A DNA stretch of 64,000 bases. Source: Oceanisphaera psychrotolerans (lineage in GTDB: Bacteria; Pseudomonadota; Gammaproteobacteria; Enterobacterales; Aeromonadaceae). The stretch lies in the NCBI RefSeq assembly GCF_001870485.1, contig NZ_MDKE01000068.1:62001-126000 (forward strand). Direction: 5' to 3'. The position numbers were made by a program, and so were the translations under genes. How positions within the stretch are numbered: the first letter of the stretch is position 1; each line of letters starts with the position of its first letter. Shown here piece by piece: positions 35,441 through 44,521 of this stretch. A model generated the notes under the pieces. The model was not told the origin of the DNA. It ran no database searches and was given only the letters and a program-made list of their open reading frames with translations.

Positions 35441-36337
35441 ATGGCCGGTATCGATCCGTTAGAAGCCTTCGTCATTGCTGCCGAAACGGGGTCTTTCTCT
35501 GCCGCCGCACGGCGTCTGGGTAAGGCGCAATCGGCGGTGAGCACGGCGATCAGTAATCTGGAGCTGGACAGCAATGTTGTCCTGTTTGATCGTACCCACC
35601 GTAATCCGGTATTAACCCACAGTGGGAAGGCGTTATTGGAATATGCCCGCACCGTATTGCACAGCCAGCATGAATTCAGGGTGCATGCGCAGGCGCTGGG
35701 GCAAAGTAATGAGGTCGAGCTTTGCCTGGCGGTAGAGCAGAGTATTTCCAGTCAACCGTTGCTGGATATTCTGCATCGGTTTGAACAGCGCTTCCCCCAT
35801 ATTCAGCTGGAGTTGCTGGATCCGGGGGGCAGTGATGTCGCCGAGCTGATCCGGACCAACCGGGCCGATGTGGGGTTGATGCTGGAACGGGAGGCCTATC
35901 CCCAGGGCTTCGGGTTTCGCGGTATTGGCTATTCAGAGCTGGTGGCGGTGTGTGGTCATGATCATCCGATGGTGGATAAGCAGCCGGTTAGCCATGCCAC
36001 CTTTCGCGCCCACCGGCAGCTGGTGTTGCGCAGTCTGGATCTGAATGATCGAAGCCATGAACGGCTCATGTTCAGTCCCAGTGTGTGGTTTTCAGAAAGC
36101 CCGCATCTCATTATGGATCTGCTTTGCAGTGGTCTGGGCTGGGCTTTTCTGCACCGTAATGTGGTGCAGGAAAAGTTGACCAGCGGTGAGTTATTGGTGC
36201 TGCAACGGGACTATCAGACAGTGGCATCGTTGCAGGGGATCGATGTTGTTTGGACGGAAAGTCGCTCTTTGGGCACCGCGGGCAGTTGGTTGCTGGAAGA
36301 ACTGTCGCAGTTGGATCTCACCGTCCAGCCGGGGTGA
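35441..36337 (+). CDS. LysR family transcriptional regulator
   Basis: 298 residues from the ATG at 35441; ATG 35429 or TTG 35426 would add a few residues. The N-terminal winged helix-turn-helix is clear: PLEAFVIAAETGSFSAAARR and AQSAVSTAISNLE. A periplasmic-binding-like effector domain follows from about residue 90 (LDPGGSDVAELIRTNRADVG). It diverges from the PACE efflux gene, and the shared gap carries palindromic half-sites, so local control of the pump is likely; regulator-PACE pairs of this layout are common. The inducer is unknown. Confidence 0.9.
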   Translation: MAGIDPLEAFVIAAETGSFSAAARRLGKAQSAVSTAISNLELDSNVVLFDRTHRNPVLTHSGKALLEYARTVLHSQHEFRVHAQALGQSNEVELCLAVEQSISSQPLLDILHRFEQRFPHIQLELLDPGGSDVAELIRTNRADVGLMLEREAYPQGFGFRGIGYSELVAVCGHDHPMVDKQPVSHATFRAHRQLVLRSLDLNDRSHERLMFSPSVWFSESPHLIMDLLCSGLGWAFLHRNVVQEKLTSGELLVLQRDYQTVASLQGIDVVWTESRSLGTAGSWLLEELSQLDLTVQPG

Positions 36338-36548
36338 TATGCTTTAACCCGAGCGTTGACGATCAGCCCCGCCGTCATCATTGGCTGGTATACCTCCGCT
36401 GAGCCGAAATCGCTTTGGCCGCGTTAGTCAGGGCGCCAATCCATTACTGACGACGCCTTTCTATTGGTGCTGAAACCGATAGCCTTGCCACAGACAGCCC
36501 TGCAACTGGCAGTGAGTTCCGGCAGTGATGAAAAAGCGAGTCATAAAG

Positions 36549-36758
36549 ATGAAACAAGCCATTACCGGCTATCACCGGGATGAACACAACGATTGGGTGG
36601 CAGAATTACACTGCGGTCATTTCCAGCACGTGCGCCACCAGCCGCCTTTTATCAACCGGCTTTGGGTCACGACCCTCTCCGGTCGGGAAGCCATGCTCGG
36701 GCATGAGCTGAGCTGTAAAAAGTGTGAACGGGGCGAGCCGGAAGATACGACAGTGTGA
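36549..36758 (+). CDS. DUF3565 small protein
   Basis: 69 residues from the ATG at 36549; an upstream ATG at 36528 adds seven residues. The motif ITGYHRDEHNDWVAELHCGH, with HVRHQPPF and the C-terminal LSCKKCERGEP, is typical of DUF3565, a short domain with conserved His and Cys that may bind metal. Function unknown. The 211 bases upstream (36338-36548) hold no supported gene. Confidence 0.8.
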   Translation: MKQAITGYHRDEHNDWVAELHCGHFQHVRHQPPFINRLWVTTLSGREAMLGHELSCKKCERGEPEDTTV

Positions 36759-36794
36759 ACCTCAATCTATTGATTTTATTGATGGGAGTTTGAT

Positions 36795-37004
36795 ATGAGC
36801 GAGATACAGATGAATGAAAAACAGGAAGTGACGGTTGTCGATATCAAAATGCCATTCATGTCCATGGTGATGTTTATGGTCAAATTTGCCATCGCGTCCA
36901 TACCGGCATTCCTCATCCTGACGGTGGTCTTCATGATTCTGGGAATGGTATTCGGCGGTATCATGCATGGCCTGGGATTGGGCTCGGGCATGATGGGCTA
37001 TTAA
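36795..37004 (+). CDS. Small membrane protein, unknown
   Basis: 69 residues with a strong GGGAG Shine-Dalgarno seven bases before the ATG. The N-terminal 17 residues are polar; the rest (MPFMSMVMFMVKFAIASIPA and onward) is two Met- and Gly-rich hydrophobic segments ending GSGMMGY. I do not know the family. It follows the DUF3565 gene by 36 bases, so the two may form one unit. Confidence 0.65.
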   Translation: MSEIQMNEKQEVTVVDIKMPFMSMVMFMVKFAIASIPAFLILTVVFMILGMVFGGIMHGLGLGSGMMGY

Positions 37005-37210
37005 TAGCGCCATGAAGGGAAATGCTGTGATTTCGTTGTTTGTAAAATGTCTGCCGGGCTGGATTAAATTGGATCCTGTCGTGGCCTGAGTCCGGGGTCA
37101 GGCTCGGGAGGGAGCGCTCGGGGAAGAGCCTTGTACCGGCTACACTGACTGCAGCGGTGGCGGCTATGATCACCGCGAGTGGCGAATCCGGGCATGAAAG
37201 GGAGAGTTCG

Positions 37211-38203
37211 ATGACAGACCGCAACCACTGGCAGGTGATCCGGGCGGAGGACTTTCACTGTCCGCTTCCGCCGACGGTCACCCGTTTTCAGCACGCCTGG
37301 CGGCGGGTGCTACGTATCCTGAGGCTGCGAGATCAGGAAACGGCGGAGCAGGATGCAGACACCGAACTGCCCGACTATCAGGCGTTTGAACGTCAGCCGG
37401 CGGTCAGCGCCCTGAATGAGCATTTTTCCGGCTGGATTGAGGGTGCCGAACCGGGCGTCTGTTTTCTGCTGGACCCGCCGTTCAGTGGCAGCGCCGCCAT
37501 CGCGCGCGACTGGTGCTGGCAACAGGGCCGGGCCATGTTGACCCCGCCGGACACGGCACAGGTGCTGGCGGTCGCGGTGGAGGAGTGGTGGCAACAGCAA
37601 CAGCCGCGGGGGGTTCCCTGGCTGATTGACGATCTTGCCCGTTACCTGTTGCGTAGTGCCGATGGCCTGCGCTTTATCCGGGCGCTGTTGCCCCGGTTGC
37701 TGCACGGGGATTTTGGTCAGGGCCTGGTGGTGTGCGACAGCTGGACCTTTGCCTTCTTAGGGCGCGCCTGGCCGCTTGGATTGCCTCGGGTCTACTGTTT
37801 TGCACCGGCCGGACCGGCCTTGCTGCGCCAGGTCGGCATTACGGGATCGGACCGGCAGCTGGGCCAGCTGGCCGGTCAGGCCCGTGGCAACGTGGGGCTG
37901 GCGTTGGCGCTGTGGGCATGCCGGGTGAACGAAGACAAGCCGCTGCCGGAACTGCCGCTGGAGGCGGACGACGGTACCGCGTTTATCCTGTATTCTCTGC
38001 TGTTGCATCGAGGTCTGAGCGGAGCCGCGATGCAACGGGTGTTGCCGGTGATGGCACCCGATCAGCTTAATGTACAGCTGTTGCGGTTGGAACAGTTCTG
38101 CATTGTCGAGCGGGATCAGGAACTCTGGCGGCTCAGTGTTTATGGTTACCCGGCAGTGCGCGACTTTCTTGGTGGCCGGGATTATCTGCTGGACGATTTT
38201 TAA
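37211..38203 (+). CDS. Unknown protein encoded upstream of mscS-type gene
   Basis: 330 residues from the ATG at 37211, which has a GGGAGAG Shine-Dalgarno; an earlier in-frame start at 37157 is less likely. No signal peptide or membrane helix. The order of segments (VCFLLDPPFSGSAAIARDW near 82, then WLIDDLARYLLRSADGLRFI near 135, and a winged-helix-like C-terminal part) is faintly like a STAND/AAA ATPase, but the Walker A lysine is absent. I cannot assign a family. It ends 12 bases before the MscS-family gene, so the products may work together. Confidence 0.65.
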   Translation: MTDRNHWQVIRAEDFHCPLPPTVTRFQHAWRRVLRILRLRDQETAEQDADTELPDYQAFERQPAVSALNEHFSGWIEGAEPGVCFLLDPPFSGSAAIARDWCWQQGRAMLTPPDTAQVLAVAVEEWWQQQQPRGVPWLIDDLARYLLRSADGLRFIRALLPRLLHGDFGQGLVVCDSWTFAFLGRAWPLGLPRVYCFAPAGPALLRQVGITGSDRQLGQLAGQARGNVGLALALWACRVNEDKPLPELPLEADDGTAFILYSLLLHRGLSGAAMQRVLPVMAPDQLNVQLLRLEQFCIVERDQELWRLSVYGYPAVRDFLGGRDYLLDDF

Positions 38204-38215
38204 CAGGCGGTAGAA

Positions 38216-39034
38216 ATGGATACAGAGCAGGTTGTCAGGTTATTCAGAGAGGTGACCACCCGGACCCTGATGGAAGCCCTAGCGGTGGTACTGGTGGCGA
38301 TACTGCTGGTGTGGTTGAGTCAGAAACTGTTGCCCTGGCTGGCGGATCGGTTGCACAGCCGGCAGCGCTTGTTGGTGTTGGCGCTGGTACCCACCATTCG
38401 TATTTTGGTGATAGTGGCCGCGTTGTTGTGGATAGTGCCGTTGTTTGTCGAACTGACGGTGCAGAACACCCTGGCCATTATGGGCGCGGCGGGTCTGGCC
38501 ATCGGCTTTGCGCTCAAGGATTATGTCAGCAGCCTGTTGGCGGGAGTGGTCGCGGCCTACGAGCTGCCTTACCGGCCCGGCGACTGGATAGAGGTGGACG
38601 GTTGCTACGGTGAGGTCAGGCACGTCGGCATGCGGGCGATAGAGATCGTGACCCCGGATGATACGGTGGTGTTTATTCCCCACCAGAAGCTGTGGGCCGG
38701 GCTTATCCATAACGCCAACAACGGTGGCGCCAGTCTGATGTGTGTGGTGAGCTTTTATCTGGATCCGGATCACGACGCCCACGAAGTGCGCCGGGTACTG
38801 CAGGATGTGGCGCTGTCCAGCCCCTATCTCAAGCTGAATCTGCCGGTCGTGGTGGTGCTGGAAGAGCAACCCTGGGGCACCCATTATCGCATCAAGGCCT
38901 ATCCCATGGATCCCCGCCAGCAGTTTCAGTTCATGTCCGATTTGACCGCCCGGGGCAAAGGCGCCTTGCGCAGGATGCAGGTGCGCTTTGCCCGTATGTC
39001 GCCGGAGCAGGCGATGGACCCGGGCATGGAGTGA
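38216..39034 (+). CDS. MscS family mechanosensitive channel
   Basis: 272 residues. Three hydrophobic helices; the third and the following segment (GAAGLAIGFALKDYVSSLLAG) form the Gly/Ala-rich pore helix typical of MscS. A beta domain with RPGDWIEVDGCYGEVRHVG follows, then the C-terminal alpha/beta cage. Such channels release solutes on hypo-osmotic shock, which fits the ectoine and BCCT genes in the window. Shorter than E. coli MscS by about 14 residues. Probably cotranscribed with the unknown gene upstream. Confidence 0.92.
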   Translation: MDTEQVVRLFREVTTRTLMEALAVVLVAILLVWLSQKLLPWLADRLHSRQRLLVLALVPTIRILVIVAALLWIVPLFVELTVQNTLAIMGAAGLAIGFALKDYVSSLLAGVVAAYELPYRPGDWIEVDGCYGEVRHVGMRAIEIVTPDDTVVFIPHQKLWAGLIHNANNGGASLMCVVSFYLDPDHDAHEVRRVLQDVALSSPYLKLNLPVVVVLEEQPWGTHYRIKAYPMDPRQQFQFMSDLTARGKGALRRMQVRFARMSPEQAMDPGME

Positions 39035-39045
39035 TGATCAAAAAA

Positions 39046-39077
39046 GCCCGGGGCCCCGCGTTAACGGAGCCCCGGGC
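39046..39077 (-). terminator. Terminator of the BCCT gene
   Basis: On the minus strand GCCCGGGGC pairs with GCCCCGGGC across a 14-base loop and is followed by TTTTTGATC. It lies about 30 bases past the BCCT stop and just after the mscS-family stop. Confidence 0.85.
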
Positions 39078-39108
39078 CGGTTAGGCTGATGTCAGATTAA
39101 CGGCCGGC

Positions 39109-40860
39109 TCAGGTATTGAGTCTGGTCGCCGCTTCCTCCTCTTCCAGATTGAGACGAATTTCTTCGTACTCGGCCTGTTGCGCCAGTACCGAGCCGTCCG
39201 GCGCCTCGGAGGTGGCTCCGTGTTCCCAGGGCGAGTTTTTGGGCAACTCCTCGATGTGAATGGTGCTCAGCGAATAATCAGGCTGATAGTGCAGATCGTA
39301 CTTGGCCGCCTTGATGGTGGAGATCATCATCATGGTCATGATGATGATCAGCGGCGCACCGGCAAAAATCGACGCGGTCTGCAGGGTCGAGAGGCCGCCG
39401 AGAAACATCAGCACCGCCGGCATGAAGCACAGGGTAAAGGCCCAGAACAGCCGGTTCCAGCGATGGGGTTCATCGTCCACTTCCCGCTGGACGACCGACG
39501 CCAGAATGTAGGAGATGGAGTCGAAGGTGGTGGCGGTAAAAATCACGGCCAGCAGGGTGAACAGGGCAATCACCAGCTTGGTCATCGGCAGGGTGTTGAG
39601 CACCGCAAAAATGGCGGCGGTGGGGCTCTGGGTATTAAGCACGTTCACCACATCCAGCTCTCCGGACAGTTGCAGGAACAGGCCATAGTTGCCGAGCACC
39701 ATGAAGAAGGCCGAACAGCCCAGTGAGCCGAAGAAGATGGAGCCCACCACCATCTGGCGAATGGTACGCCCCTTGGAGATCTTGGCGATAAACAAGCCCA
39801 CCGTCGGGGCAAACACCAGCCACCATGCCCAGTAAAAAATGGTCCAGTCACCGGGGAAGTTGGTTTCCTTGAAGCCATGTTCTCCGAAGCGGCCGAAGGA
39901 CTCGGTCCAGGTCATCATGGTCAGCATCTGGGTCAGTGAGCGGCCCAGGCTTTCGAGTCCGGTGTTCAGGATAAAGGAGGTGGGGCCGGCCAGCAGCACC
40001 AGCGCCACGAATCCGATGGCCAGATAAAAATTGATGTTGGAGAAAAACTGAATGCCGCCTTTCAGGCCGCGAAAGGCGCTGTAGGCAAACAGGGCGGTGG
40101 TGGCCAGCAAGACCCCAACCTGGCTCCAGATGTTGATGGGCAGTCCCACCAGTTCGTGCAGACCTTCGGTGACCATGGGCGAAGCCAGCCCCAGGGTGGT
40201 GGCACCGCCGCCCAGCATGCCGAAGATAAAGAAGATATCGACCAGCTTGCCCCAGTTGCTCATGGCAAATTTCTCGCCGAACAGCGGCATCAGGCTGTGG
40301 CTGACCTTAAGGCGCGGCGAATGGCGCACATGGGCGAAATAGGCGATGGGAATGGCGGGGATCAGGTAGATGGACCAGGCCACGGGGCCCCAGTGGAACA
40401 TGCCGTAGGTGGAAGCCCAGCGAATGGCCTCGGCCGAACCGGGCTCCAGACCGAAGGGAGGACCCTGATAATAATAAGCCCATTCGATGATGCCCCAATA
40501 CAGGATGCTGGCGCCGATGCCGCCGCAAAACATCATCGCCGCCCAGGAGGCGGTGTTGAACTCCATGTCGTCTTCCGGCTTGCCCAGCTTGATATTGCCG
40601 ATATCCGAAAACGAAATGTAAATGACAAAGAGCACTGCCATTACGCCCAGTGCCAGATAGAAAACCCCGAAGGTGTCGGTCATGAAGACCTTGGCCCGGG
40701 CGACCCAGTCTGCGCCCTGCTCGGGAAACAGTATCAGCGGCAGGGTGACACCCACCACGATAAACAGCACGGAAAAAAAGGTAAAACGGTCGATACGGGT
40801 GTCTGGCGCATGTTGCGGTGTACGCGAAGAGAGCCTCATATCAGCATCAAAGGTTCCCAT
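39109..40860 (-). CDS. BCCT family betaine/carnitine/choline transporter
   Basis: 583 residues from the ATG at 40860; a GTG at 40890 and an ATG at 40839 are alternatives. Twelve membrane segments are expected. Family signatures are clear: GMFHWGPVAWSIYLIPAIP and the Trp-rich WTIFYWAWWLVFAPTVGLF leading to KISKGRTIRQMVVG. The C-terminal tail is long and acidic (EEEEAATRL). The carriers take up quaternary ammonium compatible solutes such as glycine betaine, some with sodium and some by exchange; the substrate here is not certain. It complements ectoine synthesis in salt stress. Confidence 0.92.
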   Translation of the reverse strand: MGTFDADMRLSSRTPQHAPDTRIDRFTFFSVLFIVVGVTLPLILFPEQGADWVARAKVFMTDTFGVFYLALGVMAVLFVIYISFSDIGNIKLGKPEDDMEFNTASWAAMMFCGGIGASILYWGIIEWAYYYQGPPFGLEPGSAEAIRWASTYGMFHWGPVAWSIYLIPAIPIAYFAHVRHSPRLKVSHSLMPLFGEKFAMSNWGKLVDIFFIFGMLGGGATTLGLASPMVTEGLHELVGLPINIWSQVGVLLATTALFAYSAFRGLKGGIQFFSNINFYLAIGFVALVLLAGPTSFILNTGLESLGRSLTQMLTMMTWTESFGRFGEHGFKETNFPGDWTIFYWAWWLVFAPTVGLFIAKISKGRTIRQMVVGSIFFGSLGCSAFFMVLGNYGLFLQLSGELDVVNVLNTQSPTAAIFAVLNTLPMTKLVIALFTLLAVIFTATTFDSISYILASVVQREVDDEPHRWNRLFWAFTLCFMPAVLMFLGGLSTLQTASIFAGAPLIIIMTMMMISTIKAAKYDLHYQPDYSLSTIHIEELPKNSPWEHGATSEAPDGSVLAQQAEYEEIRLNLEEEEAATRLNT

Positions 40861-41113
40861 ATGAGTAGTTTGGGAGGCGGAAGGTGGCACAAAAATATCC
40901 TTGTTTTGTTGAGAATATGCAGGATTCTACCGGTCTGCCGGGTGATGGCAACCAAGAGACTCGGCAGAGTATTATTGTCGATCCGAATGATGAGGCCGCA
41001 CGGCAATATGGCGTGATGCGGGGCGTCGAACCACGGCGTCGAAAGGGAGGGGTCCCAAATGAGGGATTTGGCATTATCATGGGTGCGGTGCGGGATCATA
41101 ACAAGGAATTCGA

Positions 41114-44100
41114 ATGCAGAAGAATGATGCGCTGACGCCGGGGCTGATGGTGGTGCACGGTAACCACCTGGAAGCGCTCCGCGAGCTGGCAGTGGCCTGG
41201 ATGCGGCGTAACCCGCTGGCACCGCTGGAAAACGAGGTGATACTGGTGCAGAGCAACGGTATCGCCCAGTGGTTGAAGCTGGCCCTGGCCGAGCATCGCA
41301 GCGGGGGCATTGCCGCGGCCATGCAGGTGGACCTGCCGGCGCGTTTTCTGTGGCAAACCTACCGCGCCGTGCTCGGCAGTCACAGCATTCCGCTACAGTC
41401 GCCCCTCGACAAGGCACCGCTGACCTGGCGGCTGATGCGGCTGTTGCCGGCGCTGCTGGCCGACGAACGCTTCGCGCCGCTGCGTCGTTTTCTGCAGGAT
41501 GACGACGACTGCCGCAAGCGTTATCAGCTGGCCGAGCGGCTGGCAGACCTGTTCGATCAGTATCAGGTTTATCGGGCCGACTGGCTGGCGGAGTGGGCCG
41601 CAGGGCGGGATCGGATCATCAGCGGCCGGCGGGGCCCGGTGCCGCTGGATGAAGCGGTGCTGTGGCAGCCGGCGCTGTGGCGGGCCTTGCTGGAAGACGT
41701 GGGCCACGAACAGCTGGCCGGCAGCCGGGCCGGGGTGCACCCGCGCTTTGTGGCGCACCTGCGCGAATGCGAGCAGGTCCCGGCTGGCCTGCCGCGCCGG
41801 GTGATCGTGTTCGGTATTTCCTCGCTGCCGGCCCAGACCCTGGAGGCGCTGGCGGCGCTGGCGCGCTTCACCCAGGTGCTGCTGTGCGTGCACAATCCCT
41901 GTCAGCATCATTGGGGCGATATAGTGCCGGATCAGGACTTGCTCAGGCACCGCTACCGCCGCCATGCCCGCAAGCCGGGACAGCCTCTCGAGCTGACCGA
42001 CAACGACCTGCATCAGCATGCCCACCCGCTGCTGGCCGCCTGGGGCAAGCAGGGGCGGGACTACATCAATCTGCTCGACAGCGTCGATGATCCCGACCAT
42101 TACAAGGCCAGGTTCGATGCCATCGGCAGTCGTATCGACCTGTTCGGCGAGGGTGACGTCAACCACCTGCTGGGTCAGCTGCAGGATGACATGCTCAACC
42201 TGCGGCCCCTGAGCGAAACCCGCGAGCAGTGGCCGCCACTGACGGAAGACACCGCGTCCATCCGCTTTCATGTGGCCCACAGCGCCCAGCGCGAGGTGGA
42301 GATACTGCACGATCAGCTGCTCGACTATTTCAGCGCCGACCCCGGTCTGCGCCCGCGCGACATCATCGTCATGGTGCCGGACGTCAACGTCTACGCCCCT
42401 CACATCCAGGCGGTGTTCGGCCAGTACGGCCGCGAAGATGACCGCTATATTCCCTTTACCCTGGCGGATCAGGGCAGCCGGGGCACCGAACCCTTGCTGA
42501 TCGCCCTCGAACAGCTGTTGCGGCTGCCGGACAACCGCCAGACCGTGAGCGAAATCCTGGATCTGCTGGAAGTGCCGGCCCTGCGCGATCGCTTCGGCAT
42601 TAACGAACAGGACGTGCCCACCCTGCACCGCTGGATTGAAGGCGCCGGGGTGCGCTGGGGGCTGGATGCCCGGCGCCGCGCCGCCCTGGGGTTGCCGGCG
42701 GAACTCGAACAGAACACCTGGCGTTTTGGACTGCGGCGCATGCTGCTCGGTTACGCGGTGGGGTCGGGGGATGCCTGTCAGGGCATAGAGCCTTTTGATG
42801 AAATCGGCGGCCTGGATGCGGCTCTTATCGGCCCTCTGGTCAGGCTGCTGGATACCCTGGATGCCCTGCACCGGCAGTTGTCTCAGCCGCACCTGCCCGC
42901 AGAGTGGGGGCAGCTGCTGCACGGGCTGCTGGCGTCGTGTTTTCTGCCTGCCAACGACCGGGACAGAACCCTGCTGTCGGGGCTGACCGAGGCGCTGGAA
43001 CACTGGCAGGAGCTGTGCACCGGGGTGAATCTCGACGAGCCCTTGCCGCTCAACGTGGTGCGCGAAGCCTGGCTGGGGGCGCTGGATCAGGGCTCGCTCA
43101 GCCAGCGTTTTCTGGCCGGGGCGGTCAACTTCTGTACCCTGATGCCGATGCGGGCCATCCCCTTTCGTCTAGTCTGCCTGCTGGGCATGAACGACGGTGA
43201 TTATCCCCGCAGCGTGACCCCGCTCGACTTCGATCTGATGGCGGGGGATTACCGCCCCGGCGACCGCTCCCGGCGGGAAGACGACCGCTATCTGTTGCTG
43301 GAAGCTCTGCTGTCGGCTCGCGAGCGGCTGTACATCAGCTGGGTGGGGCGCAGCATTCGCGACAACAGCGAGCGGCCACCCTCGGTGCTGGTCGGCCAGC
43401 TGCGGGATCACCTGGCCGGTGGCTGGACCATGGATGACGGTCGCGAGCTGCTGGCGGCCATCACCACGGAGCACCCGCTTCAGCCCTTCAGCAAGGCCTA
43501 TTTCGGCGATGAAGGCCCCCTGTTCAGCTACGCCCGGGAATGGGCCGGACTGCATCGCAGCCAGATGCCACGGCACGAGGCCGCCCTGCCGCCGCTGGAG
43601 TTCGACGAGGCCCAGCCGCTGGAGCGGCTGCAGCATTTTCTGCGCGATCCGGTGGGGCATTTCTTCACCCAGCGGCTCAAGGTGTATCTGGATGAGGAAA
43701 CCCCACCCCAGCTGGATGAAGAGCCCTTCGGCCTCGATGGTCTGCAGCTTTATCAGCTGAAACGGCAACTGCTGGAGCAGGCCAGTCAGTCCACCGAGGA
43801 CCCCGAGCTGGCGCTGGTACAGGAGGCGGGTCGGCTCGAAGGCCAGGGCCTGCTGCCACTGGCCGGCTTCGGCGTGCGGCAGCGGGAGCAGCTGCTGGCG
43901 CCCTTGCCCGATCAGTTGCGGCGTTATCAGGCGTTGTGCCGGCAGTGGCCGATGCCGCTGGAGTCGCCGTTGCCACTGCGTTTTTCGCATGGCGGGATAG
44001 CACTGGAAGGCTGGCTGGGTGGCTTGCATCGGGCCGGCGAACGGCTGGCGCGCATCGAGCTGCAACCGGGCACCCTGATGAACAAGAAAACGTTCAAGTG

Positions 44101-44521
44101 GCATCGGCTGCTGCGGCCCTTCGTCACCCAGGTGGCGGCGGCCGCCGTCGGCATCGAGCTGACCACCCTGCTGGTGGGAGAAGACGAAACCCTGTTGTTC
44201 CTGCCGTTGCCCCAGAGTCATGCCGAGCGCATTCTGCAAGGCTGGCTGGAAGCCTGGCGACTCGGGCTGGAGGCACCGCTGCCGGTGGCGTTGAACACCG
44301 CCATGGTCTGGCTTGAACAGCAGGACGAGGAAAAGGCCCGTAAAGCCTACGAAGGCGACGATTATCAATTTGCCGGGGAGTGCCGGCAAAATGCTGCCTT
44401 GTCTCGCCAGTACCCGACCTTTGCGGCGCTCAACGCCAGCGGCGACTTCGCTGACTGGAGCGCGCGGCTCTATCAGCCCCTGCTGGAGCATCAACCCGAA
44501 TTGCTGGAGACAGATCAATGA
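41114..44521 (+). CDS. recC: Exodeoxyribonuclease V subunit gamma
   Basis: 1135 residues (E. coli RecC 1122). The start GLMVVHGNHLEALRELAVAW and the block NEVILVQSNGIAQWLKLALA match RecC N-termini; the later LCLLGMNDGDYPR region is also well conserved. RecC is the structural subunit that splits the duplex and scans for Chi. The stop overlaps the recB start by four bases (ATGA). The order recC-recB-recD lacks the ptrA gene that separates recC and recB in E. coli. Confidence 0.95.
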   Translation: MQKNDALTPGLMVVHGNHLEALRELAVAWMRRNPLAPLENEVILVQSNGIAQWLKLALAEHRSGGIAAAMQVDLPARFLWQTYRAVLGSHSIPLQSPLDKAPLTWRLMRLLPALLADERFAPLRRFLQDDDDCRKRYQLAERLADLFDQYQVYRADWLAEWAAGRDRIISGRRGPVPLDEAVLWQPALWRALLEDVGHEQLAGSRAGVHPRFVAHLRECEQVPAGLPRRVIVFGISSLPAQTLEALAALARFTQVLLCVHNPCQHHWGDIVPDQDLLRHRYRRHARKPGQPLELTDNDLHQHAHPLLAAWGKQGRDYINLLDSVDDPDHYKARFDAIGSRIDLFGEGDVNHLLGQLQDDMLNLRPLSETREQWPPLTEDTASIRFHVAHSAQREVEILHDQLLDYFSADPGLRPRDIIVMVPDVNVYAPHIQAVFGQYGREDDRYIPFTLADQGSRGTEPLLIALEQLLRLPDNRQTVSEILDLLEVPALRDRFGINEQDVPTLHRWIEGAGVRWGLDARRRAALGLPAELEQNTWRFGLRRMLLGYAVGSGDACQGIEPFDEIGGLDAALIGPLVRLLDTLDALHRQLSQPHLPAEWGQLLHGLLASCFLPANDRDRTLLSGLTEALEHWQELCTGVNLDEPLPLNVVREAWLGALDQGSLSQRFLAGAVNFCTLMPMRAIPFRLVCLLGMNDGDYPRSVTPLDFDLMAGDYRPGDRSRREDDRYLLLEALLSARERLYISWVGRSIRDNSERPPSVLVGQLRDHLAGGWTMDDGRELLAAITTEHPLQPFSKAYFGDEGPLFSYAREWAGLHRSQMPRHEAALPPLEFDEAQPLERLQHFLRDPVGHFFTQRLKVYLDEETPPQLDEEPFGLDGLQLYQLKRQLLEQASQSTEDPELALVQEAGRLEGQGLLPLAGFGVRQREQLLAPLPDQLRRYQALCRQWPMPLESPLPLRFSHGGIALEGWLGGLHRAGERLARIELQPGTLMNKKTFKWHRLLRPFVTQVAAAAVGIELTTLLVGEDETLLFLPLPQSHAERILQGWLEAWRLGLEAPLPVALNTAMVWLEQQDEEKARKAYEGDDYQFAGECRQNAALSRQYPTFAALNASGDFADWSARLYQPLLEHQPELLETDQ

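Noticed and set aside
40884-41135. 83-codon plus-strand frame between the BCCT gene and recC, with a GGAGG upstream of a GTG
   Set aside because: It overlaps the start of recC and the start region of the BCCT gene, and its residues show no recognisable motif or domain. A chance frame is more likely.
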